From positions 149,701 to 213,700 of the forward strand of contig JASANE010029356.1 in assembly GCA_030248225.1 (NCBI GenBank): a DNA stretch of 64,000 nt, written 5' to 3'. The notes beneath the pieces are model-generated. The model searched no databases and was not told the origin of the DNA. It saw only the letters and a list, made by a program, of their open reading frames with translations. The position numbers and the translations under genes are program-made. Of the stretch, positions 21,920-35,200 are shown in pieces (within the stretch, counting starts at the first letter, position 1; each line of letters starts with the position of its first letter). The stretch comes from Trileptium ribeirensis (taxonomy: Eukaryota; Nematoda; Enoplea; Enoplida; Thoracostomopsidae).

Positions 21920-23260
21920 AAGCAATATTTTAAGGACGAAGTTGTTTCAAGAGTCTTTAGTACAACAGCATTTCGTAAACATCAAAAATACACTCTTCTC
22001 CTTATTTAGAACTGTGATATTCATATACCCTATTACACAAAGAACTACAATTATAATATTGTTCAAGATAAGAATTTAGTGACCAAACTATATACCTAAA
22101 CTGTGAGAGCCTGTGATATACGTAAACTATTGTTGCGGACAAAATTAAACGCAGATTGTCTAAACGTGGACGAACAATATTATTGCGTAGAGGCGCAAAC
22201 GAACGTAATTTCGTCCGGAAACAGACGACCGTACAGTACTCGCAACATATTCACTGACTGTCGTCTTACGAGCGAGCGAGCAACGAGCGAACAAAAACAC
22301 CTTGTAAGCTTTCAAAATGTAATTTTATTTTCCCATAAGTAAGTTGTACGCATGCAACGAGAGAACAACGAGCAAGCCCCTGACGGACTATATATTTCCT
22401 AATTTCGTCTGAACACGGATTTAGCCTAAATTTATCTTGACACGGACACACGTAATTTCGGGTGTACGTAGACAAAACTTTTAAAAATTATAAATAATAA
22501 ATTATAAACTAAAAAATAATTCGAAATCGTTTTAGGTTGCATTATGGGATGCATGTCACTTAAGTGCTGCAACCTGGGCAAATTTTCGGAGCGGCCCAGA
22601 CCGGTCTGTGGTCCAAGTCAAAAATTTATTTTTAGCTAACAAATATAAAATTATTTTCCCACAGTGTACCAGTTTCGCTGACACTAATTTTTAGAGGTAG
22701 TTTTGACTTGTATCATGTTTAGAGAAATGATATCGCAACACAATGTTACGAATTACACAGCAACTATAAGTACCATTTTAAATTGGGCAAAAAAATCGTG
22801 AATTTACAGTTGTGGCCAGAAAAATTCAACAGTCTGTACGGGGTTCAGCGGTCCGGGCCGACAAATTTTAAAATCGGTCCAGACCGGTCTATGAACATCC
22901 TGATATCACGCAAGGACAATAATTACTGTTTTCGAATTCAAAAACCCTGAAAACTTCAGCTATAAATATTTGGGACCATGTGCATTATATTGAAAAAGTG
23001 GAAAATGTTACTAATTTTGGTGCCACCGTTTAGTTAATTTAACGTAAAACGCCGTCCCAAAGGATTAACGTAAGCAATAGAGTATTAAAATAACGAAACC
23101 AATGTGTTTAAGAATTAAATAAATCTATACTAGTAACTCTATCGAGATTGTAGAGCGTAGTGAAACATAGGTACACCTACTCCTTGTGCTCGCATAGCCA
23201 AACTGCTGTCGATAGCATTCGTCGATATTCTATATGTGGATATCACACAAGATAGGCAAA
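21920..23260. other. Intron sequence, mostly featureless
   Basis: AT-rich. A clustered GAGCGAGCAACGAGCGAACA run lies at 22270 and a related CAACGAGAGAACAACGAG at 22357. GACCGGTCT half-palindromes occur near 22600 and 22880. No gene seen. Confidence 0.45.
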
Positions 23261-23361
23261 ACTAGCAACGGCAATAAGTTTCAAAAACACCGAAAACCTC
23301 CAAGTGCAAGCTATCAACCCCCCATGACGTTATAATAAAATTACAAATTTTGGATCGAGGA

Positions 23362-24040
23362 ACCATGGGGGCGTCATAACCGCGTACCCATGGAACTATT
23401 GCTCGCAGAGCAAACCCAATACCAGCAATGAGTTTCTCATGCCCGAACACTCCCAAGTGAAATTTTTCAGCCGCCCAGGATGTCAGAACAAATTTTCGAG
23501 TTTTGGGTCGAGGAACTAACGATGGTGCCATACGTCAAACACCAGAACTCCAGAACCGGAGCCTTAATCGAAAAACAAAAAAGAGGCATCGGCATTTATC
23601 ATTTTACTATGAAATAAAACCAACCAGAGAAAAAATTCGAAAGTTAAGATAAAAATAACCTTACATCCGTGAAGGGTACTAAAATGAAGTAAAAACCCTC
23701 ATTTTGACTTGTGACACCGAACCATGGAGGAGAAATACCGCTGTACCCATGGAACCATGGGTCACAGAGTAAAACCAACACCGGTAATGAGTTTCCAATA
23801 CCCGAAAATTCCCAAATGAATCTTTTCAGGAGCCCAGGACATCAGAACAAATTTTGATATTCTGGATGGAGGAACCACGAGGGTGCCATATATACGTACC
23901 TCAGACCTCGTAACTCTAGAACCGGCGCCTTAATCGAAAAACAAAAAAGAGGCATCGGCTTTTATCATTTTACTATGAAATATAACCAAGCAGAGAAAAA
24001 ATTCGAACGTTAAGAATAACATTGCTTCCGCGAAGGGTAC
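23362..24040. repeat. Tandem duplication, 359-bp unit
   Basis: ACCATGGnGGnG at 23362 and 23721 begins two units that stay alike through 'CAGAACAAATTTT', 'TTAATCGAAAAACAAAAAAG' and 'GAAGGGTACTAAA'. The 89-codon minus-strand frame at 23262-23531 lies in the first unit and is interrupted in the second, so it is not a gene. Confidence 0.8.
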
Positions 24041-24059
24041 TAAATTTTACTAAAACTGA

Positions 24060-24267
24060 AACATTAATTAGCACTATTTATAATGCTAAAATATCGTTTT
24101 TAGCTTGAAAACACATTCACGGTAGTAAAAATGCATGAAAATATGGAAATATTTAGTGTTTTTAAGCAAAATATATACCTCTCCCAATTTTTGATTTTCC
24201 CCCAAGAATGAACATGGGCCCCCCGAATTTCCAACCCACACTTTTCAGAGGACTGTGGACAGGCCAG
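24060..24267 (+). mobile_element. Half copy of the CTGGCCTGTCCACAG MITE
   Basis: Matches, inverted, the left half of 20224-20607: 'AAAAATGCATGAAAATATGG', 'AGAATGAACATGGG' and the end ACTGTGGACAGGCCAG. The other half is missing. Confidence 0.75.
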
Positions 24268-24696
24268 CATTACTGTATTGTTTTGATTATAATTTCTATA
24301 CATACATGCCATGTGTCCGTTGCTTCTCTGCGAGAAGCCACAGTTACAAAGATTTGATTTTCTGTTCATTGGAGACTTCGCTGATTCGCTGGAGACTCTG
24401 CTGATTCGCAATGCAATAGCTGATTCCAATATTTATTTATATAGTTGTCTTTATTCTCGATCACGCTACAGATGGCAGCAGTTTGATCGGGAGACAATAA
24501 TCTCTCATGCAACTGAACTGTACTTTGCTTCACCATTCACATGTGATATCCACAAGCAGTGTGCAATAGTTGAAATGTGCACAGAGTTATGAGAGATGTA
24601 TCGAAAACATTACAACACTCTTTGGAAAAGAAGCAAAAAGGTCGAGGAAAACAACTCGGCAATATATATTACTAGCACTACTGGAATAACCCTTAC

Positions 24697-24959
24697 GATA
24701 CGGTTCGTTTGAGTTGCTAACGCAGGTGCTTGAGTCTCCACAGCCGCGATAAGTTGTTCATCTGGTCCACAATTGTCGCGTAACATGTTGAGTATATCAG
24801 ACAGCTCCGGAGAACCGGTCCCGTCAGGCTCTGGATGGGTACCGAAACCTCTGCAGCTGGTATAATTTTGTTCTTGAGCTAAGATGGCACCGTTTGATGT
24901 ACCAACGCCAGTTGAAGGCGACATTAGTGGTGACCGATTCACGTATGAGTTTACAATAT
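24697..24959 (-). CDS. Internal exon of the Ser/Asn-rich host gene (most 5' exon seen)
   Basis: Acceptor TTATTTTTCAG|ATATTG at 24959 and donor CGTATC|GTAAGG at 24697. The exon is 263 nt, starts with two bases of a split codon and ends in phase 0. It codes for IVNSYVNRSPLMSPSTGVGT, then a Gly/Thr-rich part and SPELSDILNMLRDNCGPDEQ, an amphipathic stretch of the kind found in activation or coactivator-binding helices, then VETQAPALATQTNRI. No family was recognised with confidence. The start of the gene lies further right; no upstream exon was found before the satellite and palindrome region. Confidence 0.75.
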
Positions 24960-24999
24960 CTGAAAAATAAATGTATACAGAATATGTTTATGTGCGTTT

Positions 25000-26325
25000 C
25001 AAAAATGTCTGCTTCAATCGCCATGTTGCCTTATGTTAGGCTAAGTGGAAGCAATAATGCAAAACCGTCATTTTCCACGCCACATTTTTGCTCATGAAGC
25101 GCAGCAGAAATTTGTCTATATATATATCTAGATTAAACTCAAACATGTGGTTTACATTTCGTTATACCCATTCCTAAGTCAATCTACATGTATGATTAAT
25201 CCTGACTTACACTGTTTAAGATTTCCTTTAACGAAACAGCGATGTTGACTTGTGAGAAGGTTCAATGGTGATATATATACTAGAGTTGCACACACCAGTA
25301 CAAAATTTAGATTATAAACTGATTACGTATAATGCCATAATATTCTGTTACCCTAATTATAACTAGCTCTCCAAAACGGAACTTAATGCTTGGAATAGCC
25401 GAGAGCGGCGGGGACAGACATCAGTACTCTTTTAGCCTCTGATCAAGTTTACTCCTCATAGATAATATACAGAACATGAATTAAGAAAATACTTATCTTG
25501 TAATGTAGTTTTATTTATTTTCATGCCCTATTACTGCGTTAGTCAGCGCCAAGACACCCGGTTTTGACTAAACACGCTTTGTGCAACCAAACCAGCTTGG
25601 ATTTACTGTTAAGTACAGTTTCTGACCGGAATAAAAACAAATCATGAGCTAAAACTTCGCGACGAGCAATATTTAACAACTGCTACTTAAGTACTGCAAA
25701 CTGTTTAGAAATAATAATTGGCGAACGGTTCTCGAAAGGCTTTTAATTACTTTCCATAATTTTACGCCCTATAGATCTCGCAGCGCCAGCGACCACAAAT
25801 TCATAAAAATTAACATTATGAAGTGATAGTCCAGGAATTTAACTCAAGAACATCCACCAACATAGCGCAGCCAATTGCTACATAGGCGTCTGATATTTCA
25901 AATACGGAAAAACTTACCAATGTTCGTTGACTACACGATTAGCCATAATAAAAGTTTTAGCCATTTCATCTGGTGTTCAACCATATTTTGCCAAAGAATA
26001 AAAACTTCTGTGGCTTGCGTGAGAAGTTAAACTGATTGTCCGATCGATTTAATTATATACACCGTAAAGTTATCCGAGCGTTCATCCGCAAGAAGATCTA
26101 AAAGGCGTTTGGCCTTTCGCGTCTTTGCAAGAAAGAGATGAAGTAAGCCGTCGTGTTAGTGGTTACATGCTAGTAGTTTATCTTATCGCAAAGATGACGA
26201 ATTCTGAGTGTTGAGTATGTAATTTAGAGAAATGTATTCACAACTTTTTATGTTGAGCATTAAACTATATGATGAACTCCGAATATCATCCATTTCGGTT
26301 GAACAATATCCCCGATTAACGCGCC
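25000..26325. other. Non-coding, no feature recognised
   Basis: AT-rich sequence without open frames over about 65 codons and without clear repeats. Confidence 0.5.
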
Positions 26326-26329
26326 CATA

Positions 26330-27000
26330 ATGTCCTTGTACACAGAGAATAAATTACTCTGCAAAATGAGACAAAAAAATACCCATATTAGCTCGAACAG
26401 TTGCCGATATGTTACCATTTTGATGTATTATGGGTACAATGGGCCCATTGAAAAACCAGATTTCATACAACCAAGCAGAGTAAATAATGACAATGGCAGC
26501 AAAATTTGCAGCTGCTTACAGGATGAATTACTCTACAAAATCAGACCACTACAACTATATAATATGATATAGCTGGAGCGGCTGCAGTATATATATTTGC
26601 ATTTTCGTGCATTCATGGGCCCCGTGGGCCCATCGAAAAACTCTTTTTGAGCCATCCTGTGGCGATGACAACAGGAACACACATTTACAAGTCTATATAA
26701 AGGATTAGCTGCTCTACAAAAAGAGACCAAGAGCCTATATAGCTGGACATGTTGGGATGATATTACCATTTTCGTGCATTTTGGGTCTCATGAGCCATTA
26801 AAAACCGTTTCTGACCCGATCCTGCAGTGTAAATAACTACACTAGGAGCACAACATTAGCAGCTACATATAAGATAAATTGCTCAAAAAATGACACCGAG
26901 AACACCCATAAACCTGGAGCGGTTGCGAAGATATTACCATTTTGGTGTGTTTTTGTCTCAAGGGCTCATTTTGGAACCAGTTTTGTCCAAAATCCTATTT
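26330..27000. repeat. Degenerate tandem repeat, about 175-bp units, four copies
   Basis: CTCTnCAAAAnnAGAC begins units near 26352, 26531, 26711 and 26881. Each continues with 'ATnTTACCATTTT', 'GGGnCnCATnGGnCCATTnAAAAAC' and 'AnCAGCTnCnTATAnGAT'. A related unit lies inverted at 41118-41840. The 80- and 78-codon open frames are part of it. Confidence 0.7.
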
Positions 27001-27559
27001 CATAAGAGTACCACGTAGCAGGCAGCTAAATTTTATTAAATATGATTTCGTGACAAACAAAATAATAGGATCCGGTTCATGACAGGAAGCAAAGTAGCTC
27101 ACAGGCTATGCTCTTTGGTAGAATACCATTATTTGGTCACAACCAGCCTCATGCTGATTGATTTAACCCTTTTGGCATATTTCCACATTCAATAGCTATG
27201 TAAATTTGTGCAGTATTTTAACTGATATAAGGTTACATACAATCTAGCATCCACTAACACAAACCTAAACGACCCTTAGTACTTGTCAAAAACATATTAA
27301 TAGGACGTGTATGAAATGAATGTCGCTTTTCGGCGAGCAAACCTGTTTCAAGCAAATAACACTATGACATGTTTCGATCAGCGAGTGAGCAGCGGTCATT
27401 TCTGTGTGGGTGAGGTATGATATAGACCACAAGTCAATTATAATGAGGAACTCATAGGTTAAAATTAGTGTTACTATGGAAAGAATTTGATAAGAACTTC
27501 AACCAAGAGTCGATGATGATGTGTGACACTCTTTAGATTTGCTGAATAATCGACCATGC

Positions 27560-27775
27560 AAATATTGACCCATGTACTTGGACCACCAATTCCAGACGCC
27601 CTCAGGCTCTTGGACGTCCATCATATACCTCATCCATGTTCTTAGGGCAATAAATTTACACCACACCCGTATTCTTAGTTCACTAAATTTAGACCCCATC
27701 CATGTTGATGGACCACTACATTTACACCCCACCTATGTGCTTGGACCACTATTTCAGACATCCCAGAGGCCTGCG
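27560..27775. repeat. Degenerate short tandem repeat (CATGTnCTTGGACCAC)
   Basis: 'CTTGGACCACnA', 'AAATTTACACC' and 'CCATGTTnATGGACCAC' recur at roughly 33-47-bp steps. The two overlapping open frames of 77 and 89 codons on opposite strands are by-products. Confidence 0.5.
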
Positions 27776-27959
27776 GGGTCGAAAATTTTTGACACATGTT
27801 CACAATTTTTTTCATGTCAATTGAACTGGAGTATAATCTAAAAAACCAAACCATCGCATCAAAAACATACCATCTTTGATGCCATGAAAGCAACACGTAA
27901 TTAAACAAAAATGAATATAAACAATTTGGAAATCCGGTTTGTCCACTGCAAAACCCTCA

Positions 27960-28510
27960 GAACCTCGGGAAAGATAAGTAATATAATTCAAGGTCATAGA
28001 TTATAAAACCATCGTATTCAGTGTGCTACACTCGTTTCAGACAAAAACCCACAATAACATCCTGAAAATTGAACGTTTCAAATAATATGGTCGACGAACC
28101 ATATTCTAGCCCAAACAAGTGGTCCTGCAAAAAGTTAGGTGCACTAAAATTGTAACCCTCAATCACTTGGTTACAGGTATATACTTATCTCCGTTTCGTC
28201 GCGATATATGGCTGCGAAACACAGGAATCCTCATGGCCGCCAGATTTGGCGAAGAACTCTTAAAATTAGATTTTGCCACTTTCAACCAGAACATGGGATT
28301 CGGAATATATACTCAGCATTCCACTAAACAGCACAATGTCATCACTTCTACTAATGAATAAAAAATTTATCGAAATCCAATAACCCGAAAATAAGCTATG
28401 AGCTTACACTGACAAATATAAAAGAAATTTTCACGATTTTGTATCTAGCGCCGTCTATGGAAACTCCGCTAGCTTGACTCGCTCCGTTTCAATCATAGTT
28501 TCAATGAAGG
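27960..28510. repeat. Dispersed family X plus tail module
   Basis: 'AAACCATCGTATTCAGTGTGC' near 28010, 'CGCGATATATGGCTGCGAAACAC' near 28200 and 'ATGGAAACTCCGCTAGC' near 28459 each recur in the palindrome arms (for example 45034, 50820, 51030). The 80-codon frame at 28119-28361 belongs to this repeat. Confidence 0.5.
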
Positions 28511-28519
28511 TGGATTACG

Positions 28520-29385
28520 CTTGAAAGATTATTTTAACAGTATACTACTCCATACTATTCAACAAAAACATCACAATTTCGATATTCAAGACGACTAAAA
28601 CAAAACCTGTGACTAAAAATTTCATGGAAGAAACATTTTTCCAAAAGTAAAAAAAATGCGAAGATGGTTGACCGTGTATTCGTTACGCCAACATATAGTT
28701 TGAGCGAAATTAATTGCTATAATTTTTTAACTAAAGATAACTCTTAGCGAGTCTCAGCGATTACAAAACTTCTGAGTTGACACAGATTTTATAAGTACAA
28801 TGATGGTAGGATGGCAACTATGTTCGAGCGATTTCGTGACGCTGTAATGCACCTCTGAGAAAAATAGAAAATCAAATGAAATAGAATCATATTATTGGCG
28901 ACTAAACAAAAAGCTATAAATTAGTCGAATGCGTCACTGCCTCGGGTCAACAGGCTTTACCGACTCAATCACGCACAATACATGGTGGTATGTAAATTCC
29001 AGCTAACTGAAATACAGTACGTGTCAGAAGTGATTGTCGCCCTATGGGCGAACTAGTGTCGAGCGAGTATTGAATGGGTATCGAGTGAACAGTTTATAAG
29101 ATTTACAGCCACCGAACGTCGAGCGAGCGACGGTCATTGCTGGCGCGTACTCTACTGACAAGACTAACCGGCCGTCTTCAAAAGAATGAACTGTTGAGTG
29201 ACAAAAACGAATAATTGAGCGACCCGATATTTGTACAAATTAACATCCACAACGCTAAATTGCAAAACGGATTTCGAACAAAGCAGCGGTAGCAAACACC
29301 TTCCCCAAAACTTCTCGGTCTGTACGAAGCCACAAGTGATGTCCCCCGCCATCGGCTATTTTCACCACGACGCTACTCAATTTAC
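28520..29385. other. Non-coding, no feature recognised
   Basis: AT-rich DNA with short GAGCGAG clusters near 29055 and 29113. No gene seen. Confidence 0.45.
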
Positions 29386-29389
29386 CGAC

Positions 29390-29472
29390 CACAGAGCACC
29401 GAACCATCCCGGACCAGAACAACCCATCCGCCGTTAAGGCCGAAAGTCCTACGCTCTCCCAACTGAGGCGTA
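29390..29472 (-). ncRNA. tRNA-like head, probable SINE fragment
   Basis: On the minus strand, CTCAGTTGGGAGAGCGTAGG (29447-29466) matches the tRNA D-arm and A-box of Pol III promoters, and GGTTCGGTGC (29396-29405) about 45 bases later resembles a B-box. The anticodon arm pairs only partly and no 7-bp acceptor stem closes, so this is not a working tRNA. A tRNA-derived SINE head, with its body toward 29290, is the best reading. Confidence 0.45.
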
Positions 29473-29474
29473 TT

Positions 29475-31795
29475 GTTCATTGTAAATAAATATAACAGTT
29501 AACTGATACAAAAAACATTATTATGTGAGTCTAACTTAAAATAACGTCATTAACCATCTTGTTTTGCAACAGTGGATGTGAAATCCAAATCCTTTGTTAC
29601 TCAACAAATAGGAAATTTGATTCAGCGCTTTTCTAACCTAACCTTATCGATTTCAAATCAGGTAATGACAATCGGTGACACTTCCTATTTTGATTTAAGA
29701 TTCGTCTCTACTCGCGAACAAATTTACTGTAGCTGTGACGTTAAAAACGAAATAGTCCTACAGATTATCATTCCTTGTTCGCTTTTTAATTCAACTATGA
29801 CAAAAGTTTGATCACGAACATATTTAAAGACTGCTAACTGAAAATATCAACTTTTCTACTGCTGAGTATTTCAAATCTTTAAAAATAGCAAACTAAGACG
29901 GAAAGCTGGGTCATTTTAAGATTAGTCACGCATTACCGGCTATATCTTCAAGAGAAACACTGTTGAGTGATCGAAACGGATCGTCGGGTGACACTTGATG
30001 TTCGTAGAAATTACCGTCCATAACTGCCGACTACTGAGCAATGCGGACTCTTTGAGCATTAATTATTATTGTGTAAAAAAGACTTTTGAGCAAAACGAAC
30101 TTATTAAGTAAAAATAAAATATAAACGAACTTATTAAGTAAAAATAAAATATAATAATGTACAGCTAACGTTATCAGTAAACGCAGAGTGCGAATAATAA
30201 TGCATGCTATGGCACTGCAAAATTTAGTCGCTATAATACACTCTAAATATTTACCGTTAAAATTATACCAGGACCAAATACAAAGAGCTCATAATATATA
30301 AAATTTAACAAAGATTACATAGTTACCATTGTACCAAACTTGTACAGCCTGATCCCAATAACTTCAGGTGGGGATCTAACATGGACAAATCTGAAACGGG
30401 CAGCAAAAATAGAAGTTATTCGCTATATTGCAAGATATAGCCTTTGTTCGACCGTTCCGAGAATCCGCATCTCCACCCCTCTCCAAGCCAAGGCAAGCGA
30501 AAAATTTTAGCGAAATTGGAGTACTGCCCAAGCCAAGTTTAGGGGCGTGACGTTAGATCCTTCAACTTAGTGCGGAAGGAACCATCTTAGGTCTTAGTAT
30601 TGGGGCCTTAGCTTAGACTAGCATAGTATATCGCCTCTATATAGCTTGCGCAACCCAGCTAGGGCGCCGATGTAATGTTTTTGAGTACCTCTTTGCCCAT
30701 CCCGCCTAGACTACATATATATAGCTTTAGACGACTTGAAATTTACACCATGTCCATAGATAGCAGCGAGTCAAAGGATCATATCGGATGAGATCTGCGA
30801 CCGGGTCACGGTGCGTGACCCAGTTTGATTCAGAAACCGAAAGCACTGTGCTCTGCACTGTACTCAATATAGCAGAACAGCGTTTTATCAGCTTCTGCGT
30901 GTGCTCTGCCTTCCGCAGACACAATGAAAACTCAAATGCACATAAACCAAGTTCTACGACAACGATTGCTCTAAATTCTCAATGAGAATCCAACCAGAAG
31001 TGTGGAAGTTTGATAAAAGGGCGTTTGGCTAATTTATAGGGCATGTTAATGTCGTACAGTACGAAAACAATACTTAAAGCCTGGAACAGGAGACGTGTTC
31101 CTTTTCACATCGGTTTCTTACTTACAAGTTGCTTGCATTTCGAGCACAAGCGGCTTCACATGATGACAAACTACTTCCGAAGCACAGCCAAATGGCTTAC
31201 ATTCAATTTGAACACACTTTTGCCTAGAGCGAACTTTTTGACAGAGATGAGGAGTTGGGCTCGAGGCTCGGCTATTCTCTGGACGAACCTGCACTGGGTT
31301 TTGTCTTGTTCCAACAAGATCCTAGCCAAGCCGAACATATCTCTACCCAGCCGAGCTGACGTCCGTCGAAATAGCGTTGAGGCGACTCGGCGCATACAAT
31401 AATATCACAAAAAGTGTCTAATCACGATAGATATACTCACCAATGATATGTGTCACCCCACAATATGATGTATTTGCATTCACTTTTTGGTATTGTCAAC
31501 TACTGTCGTTAATTGTACCTTGTATCATTTAAAGTTCACTGTTTAAATTGTCAGTGGAAACACTTGATAATATACTTCGCAATAATCAACACTCAAAAGC
31601 AGAAGGTCGGAATGGTATCGCCGATTGTTAAAAATTGGCCTCCATAACAATAGTCCAAGTACTCTAAAGCCAGCAGGATTTACATTATATAAGGCATTTT
31701 TAATTTGAGCAAGAAACAAGTTTTTAATAAAAAGCTATCATTCAGTGATATGACCTGACTTCAATGTTTTGCAACTGCATAGAAGGATATTTATC
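29475..31795. other. Non-coding stretch with one possible exon
   Basis: An acceptor-like TTTTGCAACAG precedes a 79-codon plus-strand frame at 29572-29811, polar and without known motif; too weak to call. Frames at 31043-31402 overlap on both strands and are not supported. Confidence 0.4.
30093..30152. repeat. 30-bp unit, two exact copies
   Basis: AAACGAACTTATTAAGTAAA at 30093 is repeated at 30123. Confidence 0.9.
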
Positions 31796-31800
31796 CCCAC

Positions 31801-32235
31801 AGCTACTTAACGCGTCCGATTAAAATTTTAGCTACTTAACGCGTCCGATTAAAATTTTAGCTACTTAACGCGTCCGATTAAAATTTTAGCTACTTAACGC
31901 GTCCGATTAAAATTTTAGCTACTTAACGCGTCCGATTAAAATTTTAGCTACTTAACGCGTCCGATTAAAATTTTAGCTACTTAACGCGTCCGATTAAAAT
32001 TTTAGCTACTTAACGCGTCCGATTAAAATTTTAGCTACTTAACGCGTCCGATTAAAATTTTAGCTACTTAACGCGTCCGATTAAAATTTTAGCTACTTAA
32101 CGCGTCCGATTAAAATTTTAGCTACTTAACGCGTCCGATTAAAATTTTAGCTACTTAACGCGTCCGATTAAAATTTTAGCTACTTAACGCGTCCGATTAA
32201 AATTTTAGCTACTTAACGCGTCCGATTAAAATTTT
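31801..32235. repeat. 29-bp satellite, 15 identical units
   Basis: The unit begins AGCTACTTAACGCGTCCGAT and ends TAAAATTTT; 435 bp is exactly 15 units with no change seen between them. There are no spacers, so it is not a CRISPR array. Complete identity implies recent expansion or homogenisation. Confidence 0.97.
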
Positions 32236-32239
32236 GTAT

Positions 32240-35200
32240 GTCTATAGGGACATTGTCCCCGCTGGAAAACCTCACTGCTCAACGGAAGTTCGTTTGCGGT
32301 CCGCTGTAAAACTATAATTTTATATTCGAATACTTGTTCTGCTAAATGTGATCAAAAGTGGTGGCATTATATAGAAGGTACTTTATCTGAAGTTATATTC
32401 TGATTTAATATTTGGGAAGAACATGAAGTGTTATTGAACGAAACTATAAATTAGCGCAACACATTAAAATTTCATGGTGTGGTTGGCCCAGGTAACCATG
32501 ACGTGTAACGTTACAAAAGAGAACAGCGTGCAGCGGGGGATTCGGGCGCACGATCCCCCACCTTAGGCTTCGTGTGTCTAAAATAAACACCTAAGCTAAG
32601 GCTTAGTATATCGAGCCACACCTAGGTTAGCTTGGCCATACGGTTTCATGTCAGTTTCTACCGAAGATTTTCCCGAGGGGAAATGAAGTTTTTAACCTGT
32701 GCAAGAATAGCCTTAACCCAATAATGAAAGTGAATTGCCTTATAACGCGATCTAAGCAGTCGAATATGTTTAAAGCGTATGCATCGATAATATCCATTTG
32801 CACAGTTCAGTCCATAACGTCCAATTTGAATCCCGAGTTCTACGGGCTTGCCACGAGCGTGTACAAGATAAACCGGTAACGAACCAAGCTAAGCAACATC
32901 AGAGTCCAGCCGAACCGAACCTAGTAATTTGGCTCATTCGCTCGAATATAACCTGACTAAAGCCTTAGCGAAAAGCCTACTGTAATCCGTAAGCAACCCT
33001 AATTTTTAAGCATATACTAAACTGGTACCAACACAGCTCCTTTAACGAATTCGCCGTATAATTACACACAGAATGTATGGGAAATTGTCTTGTCAATCAG
33101 ACACTGGCGTGACCGGAAGACTACCGCGACTGGGCCACAACGTAACGACCCATTTCCGTCTCTAACAGCAAATTCACTATCCAAAAATCATTTAGGTACT
33201 CGGAGTTGCCAAGCTACATCTCCCTAAAATTCCATGATAGTACTGCTTTAACAGTCAATACCGCACGCTGTATCTGTAAGATTACAACAGGCGGTATATT
33301 AATGAGTGAATATTATAATACATTTGGTTTTTGTACTTGCGTTGCAAATATTACGCATTTTCAATACGGGGACACATTAAGATAGGTGCAAATTATGCAT
33401 TTTGCGAAATGAAAAAACCGCGGGAGCAAATGAGCTTAAAATTTGGGAATGCATTATAAATAAGAGTTGAAAGCAATCACCTGCTAACAATTTGTAAAAC
33501 ATTTCGAGGTATATATACACAAATAACCTACATATTATTGACAGCGTTAAACCTATACGCACATTTCATTTGTAAGGACACCAATACTCAAACTAATTAT
33601 TTTACTAAACCATATGTACAAACAGATACAATAAAAATTACAAAATAACCTACCGGAAAGGAACACTCTACTATTAGGATCTCGAAAGCGAGTGGAAACG
33701 GAGCGACCATGACCGCTACGAAATATTTCATGCTTGGAATTTAGCTGGTGCTTATATATTTGATATTTAAATGTCCGAAATGCGCGAAAATGGCCCGACC
33801 CTAAAGACAATGCACTGCTCTGTAACGACATGTTATAGCAACAACAGATCACCGACTGCAATACAATCGTATTCAACGTGCTTGACATTTACATTATTTT
33901 GACGCTCGCACCCAGCAATAACAAGCTACAGGAGGAAACAAGGTCGGCATCCATAAACCCCCCAAATTCGTCTGGAACAAGTGTTGGACAACGTTCGGTT
34001 TTGAAGCCCAACGGCAGGACGACGGCACATCGATGGCTGACCGCCAAGACGCTTCGCTTTACTACGATATTAATTTAACGTTGCTAAATATATACTTCTT
34101 CAGCCTTTGTTCAAAAACCGATTTGTATCTGAAGATCTTACACAAGGTACTATGGCAAGTGCCGAGCCTTTTACGCCTAGGCTAGCTGTATCAAGACTGT
34201 ACTAACTATGTGGTGTTAAACGACAACCAGCATTGAGATCTCTATCATTAAACATAGATGCACATTAGTTTAATAAGCTTGTGTGTTACATGCTTAAATA
34301 TAACAAGATGGCTAGCTCGGTACGAAATCCTTGCATATTGGTTACAGAAGACTATATATATGCAACAAAAAGTTTCAGTAGTGGGGTTTTTAATTCACTT
34401 GCTATACACTATATACCACATCCGGCCGAATGACGGCCCATAACTACTGGCCAACGAATTTGCCAACTGTCAATGGGAAAAAATTACAAACGGCCTCCCG
34501 TTCAACGCATTGGGTTAAGCCTGTTCAATAAGCTAAGGATGGCAATATAACATCACAAAGCAAAATTGGTGTTATGTGAAAATGGGTCATCATACCCTAT
34601 TTGGAACCATAGCGACCCGGGGAGTCGCCTGACAAAAAAGTCATGTCGAGCAAATTTAAAAATGTTCCTGATTGCATATCTTTACTAATGTTCAAAAGCG
34701 ATTTTCTTGATGAGCTGATTTCAGAAGGAGGTCCCAGTTTTTCGTTACAATCGATTATATATACAGCTAAAAGCTGATGAAACTGGATTTAAAAGTCTAT
34801 ATAGTTCCCCGATCGCATCGTTGCGGCTTCAGCATACGGCATAAACCACAATTACGAAACCTGAATGAATGTCTAACATGTTTATTGCATACTGGTATGT
34901 TAAGAGCAGTTAATACTGATACAAATTTTTCTGCTTACAACAATAACCTTGTGACCGTTTCGTACATTTGGATTTTCGAGAGTTTTCGTATAAGTCTGTT
35001 GATGGTATATGCGTACTCTTAACAGCCACAATTATATATCAAATATACATACATACAAGAGACGCCACATACAAATTTCTATTCAACAGGCAAAGTAGTT
35101 CGTATCTTACTTGTGTATACATGTATTTCAACTAAATATTTAATCTAGAAGTATAACGTTTTAGGCAAATAATGTCAAATTGATTTAGGAAATTGATGTC

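Noticed and set aside
31043..31402. 119-codon plus-strand frame with a 74-codon frame opposite
   Set aside because: No motif, no splice context, and both strands open.
31801..32235. CRISPR-like regular repeat
   Set aside because: Units are head to tail without spacers, and the window is eukaryotic; it is a satellite.
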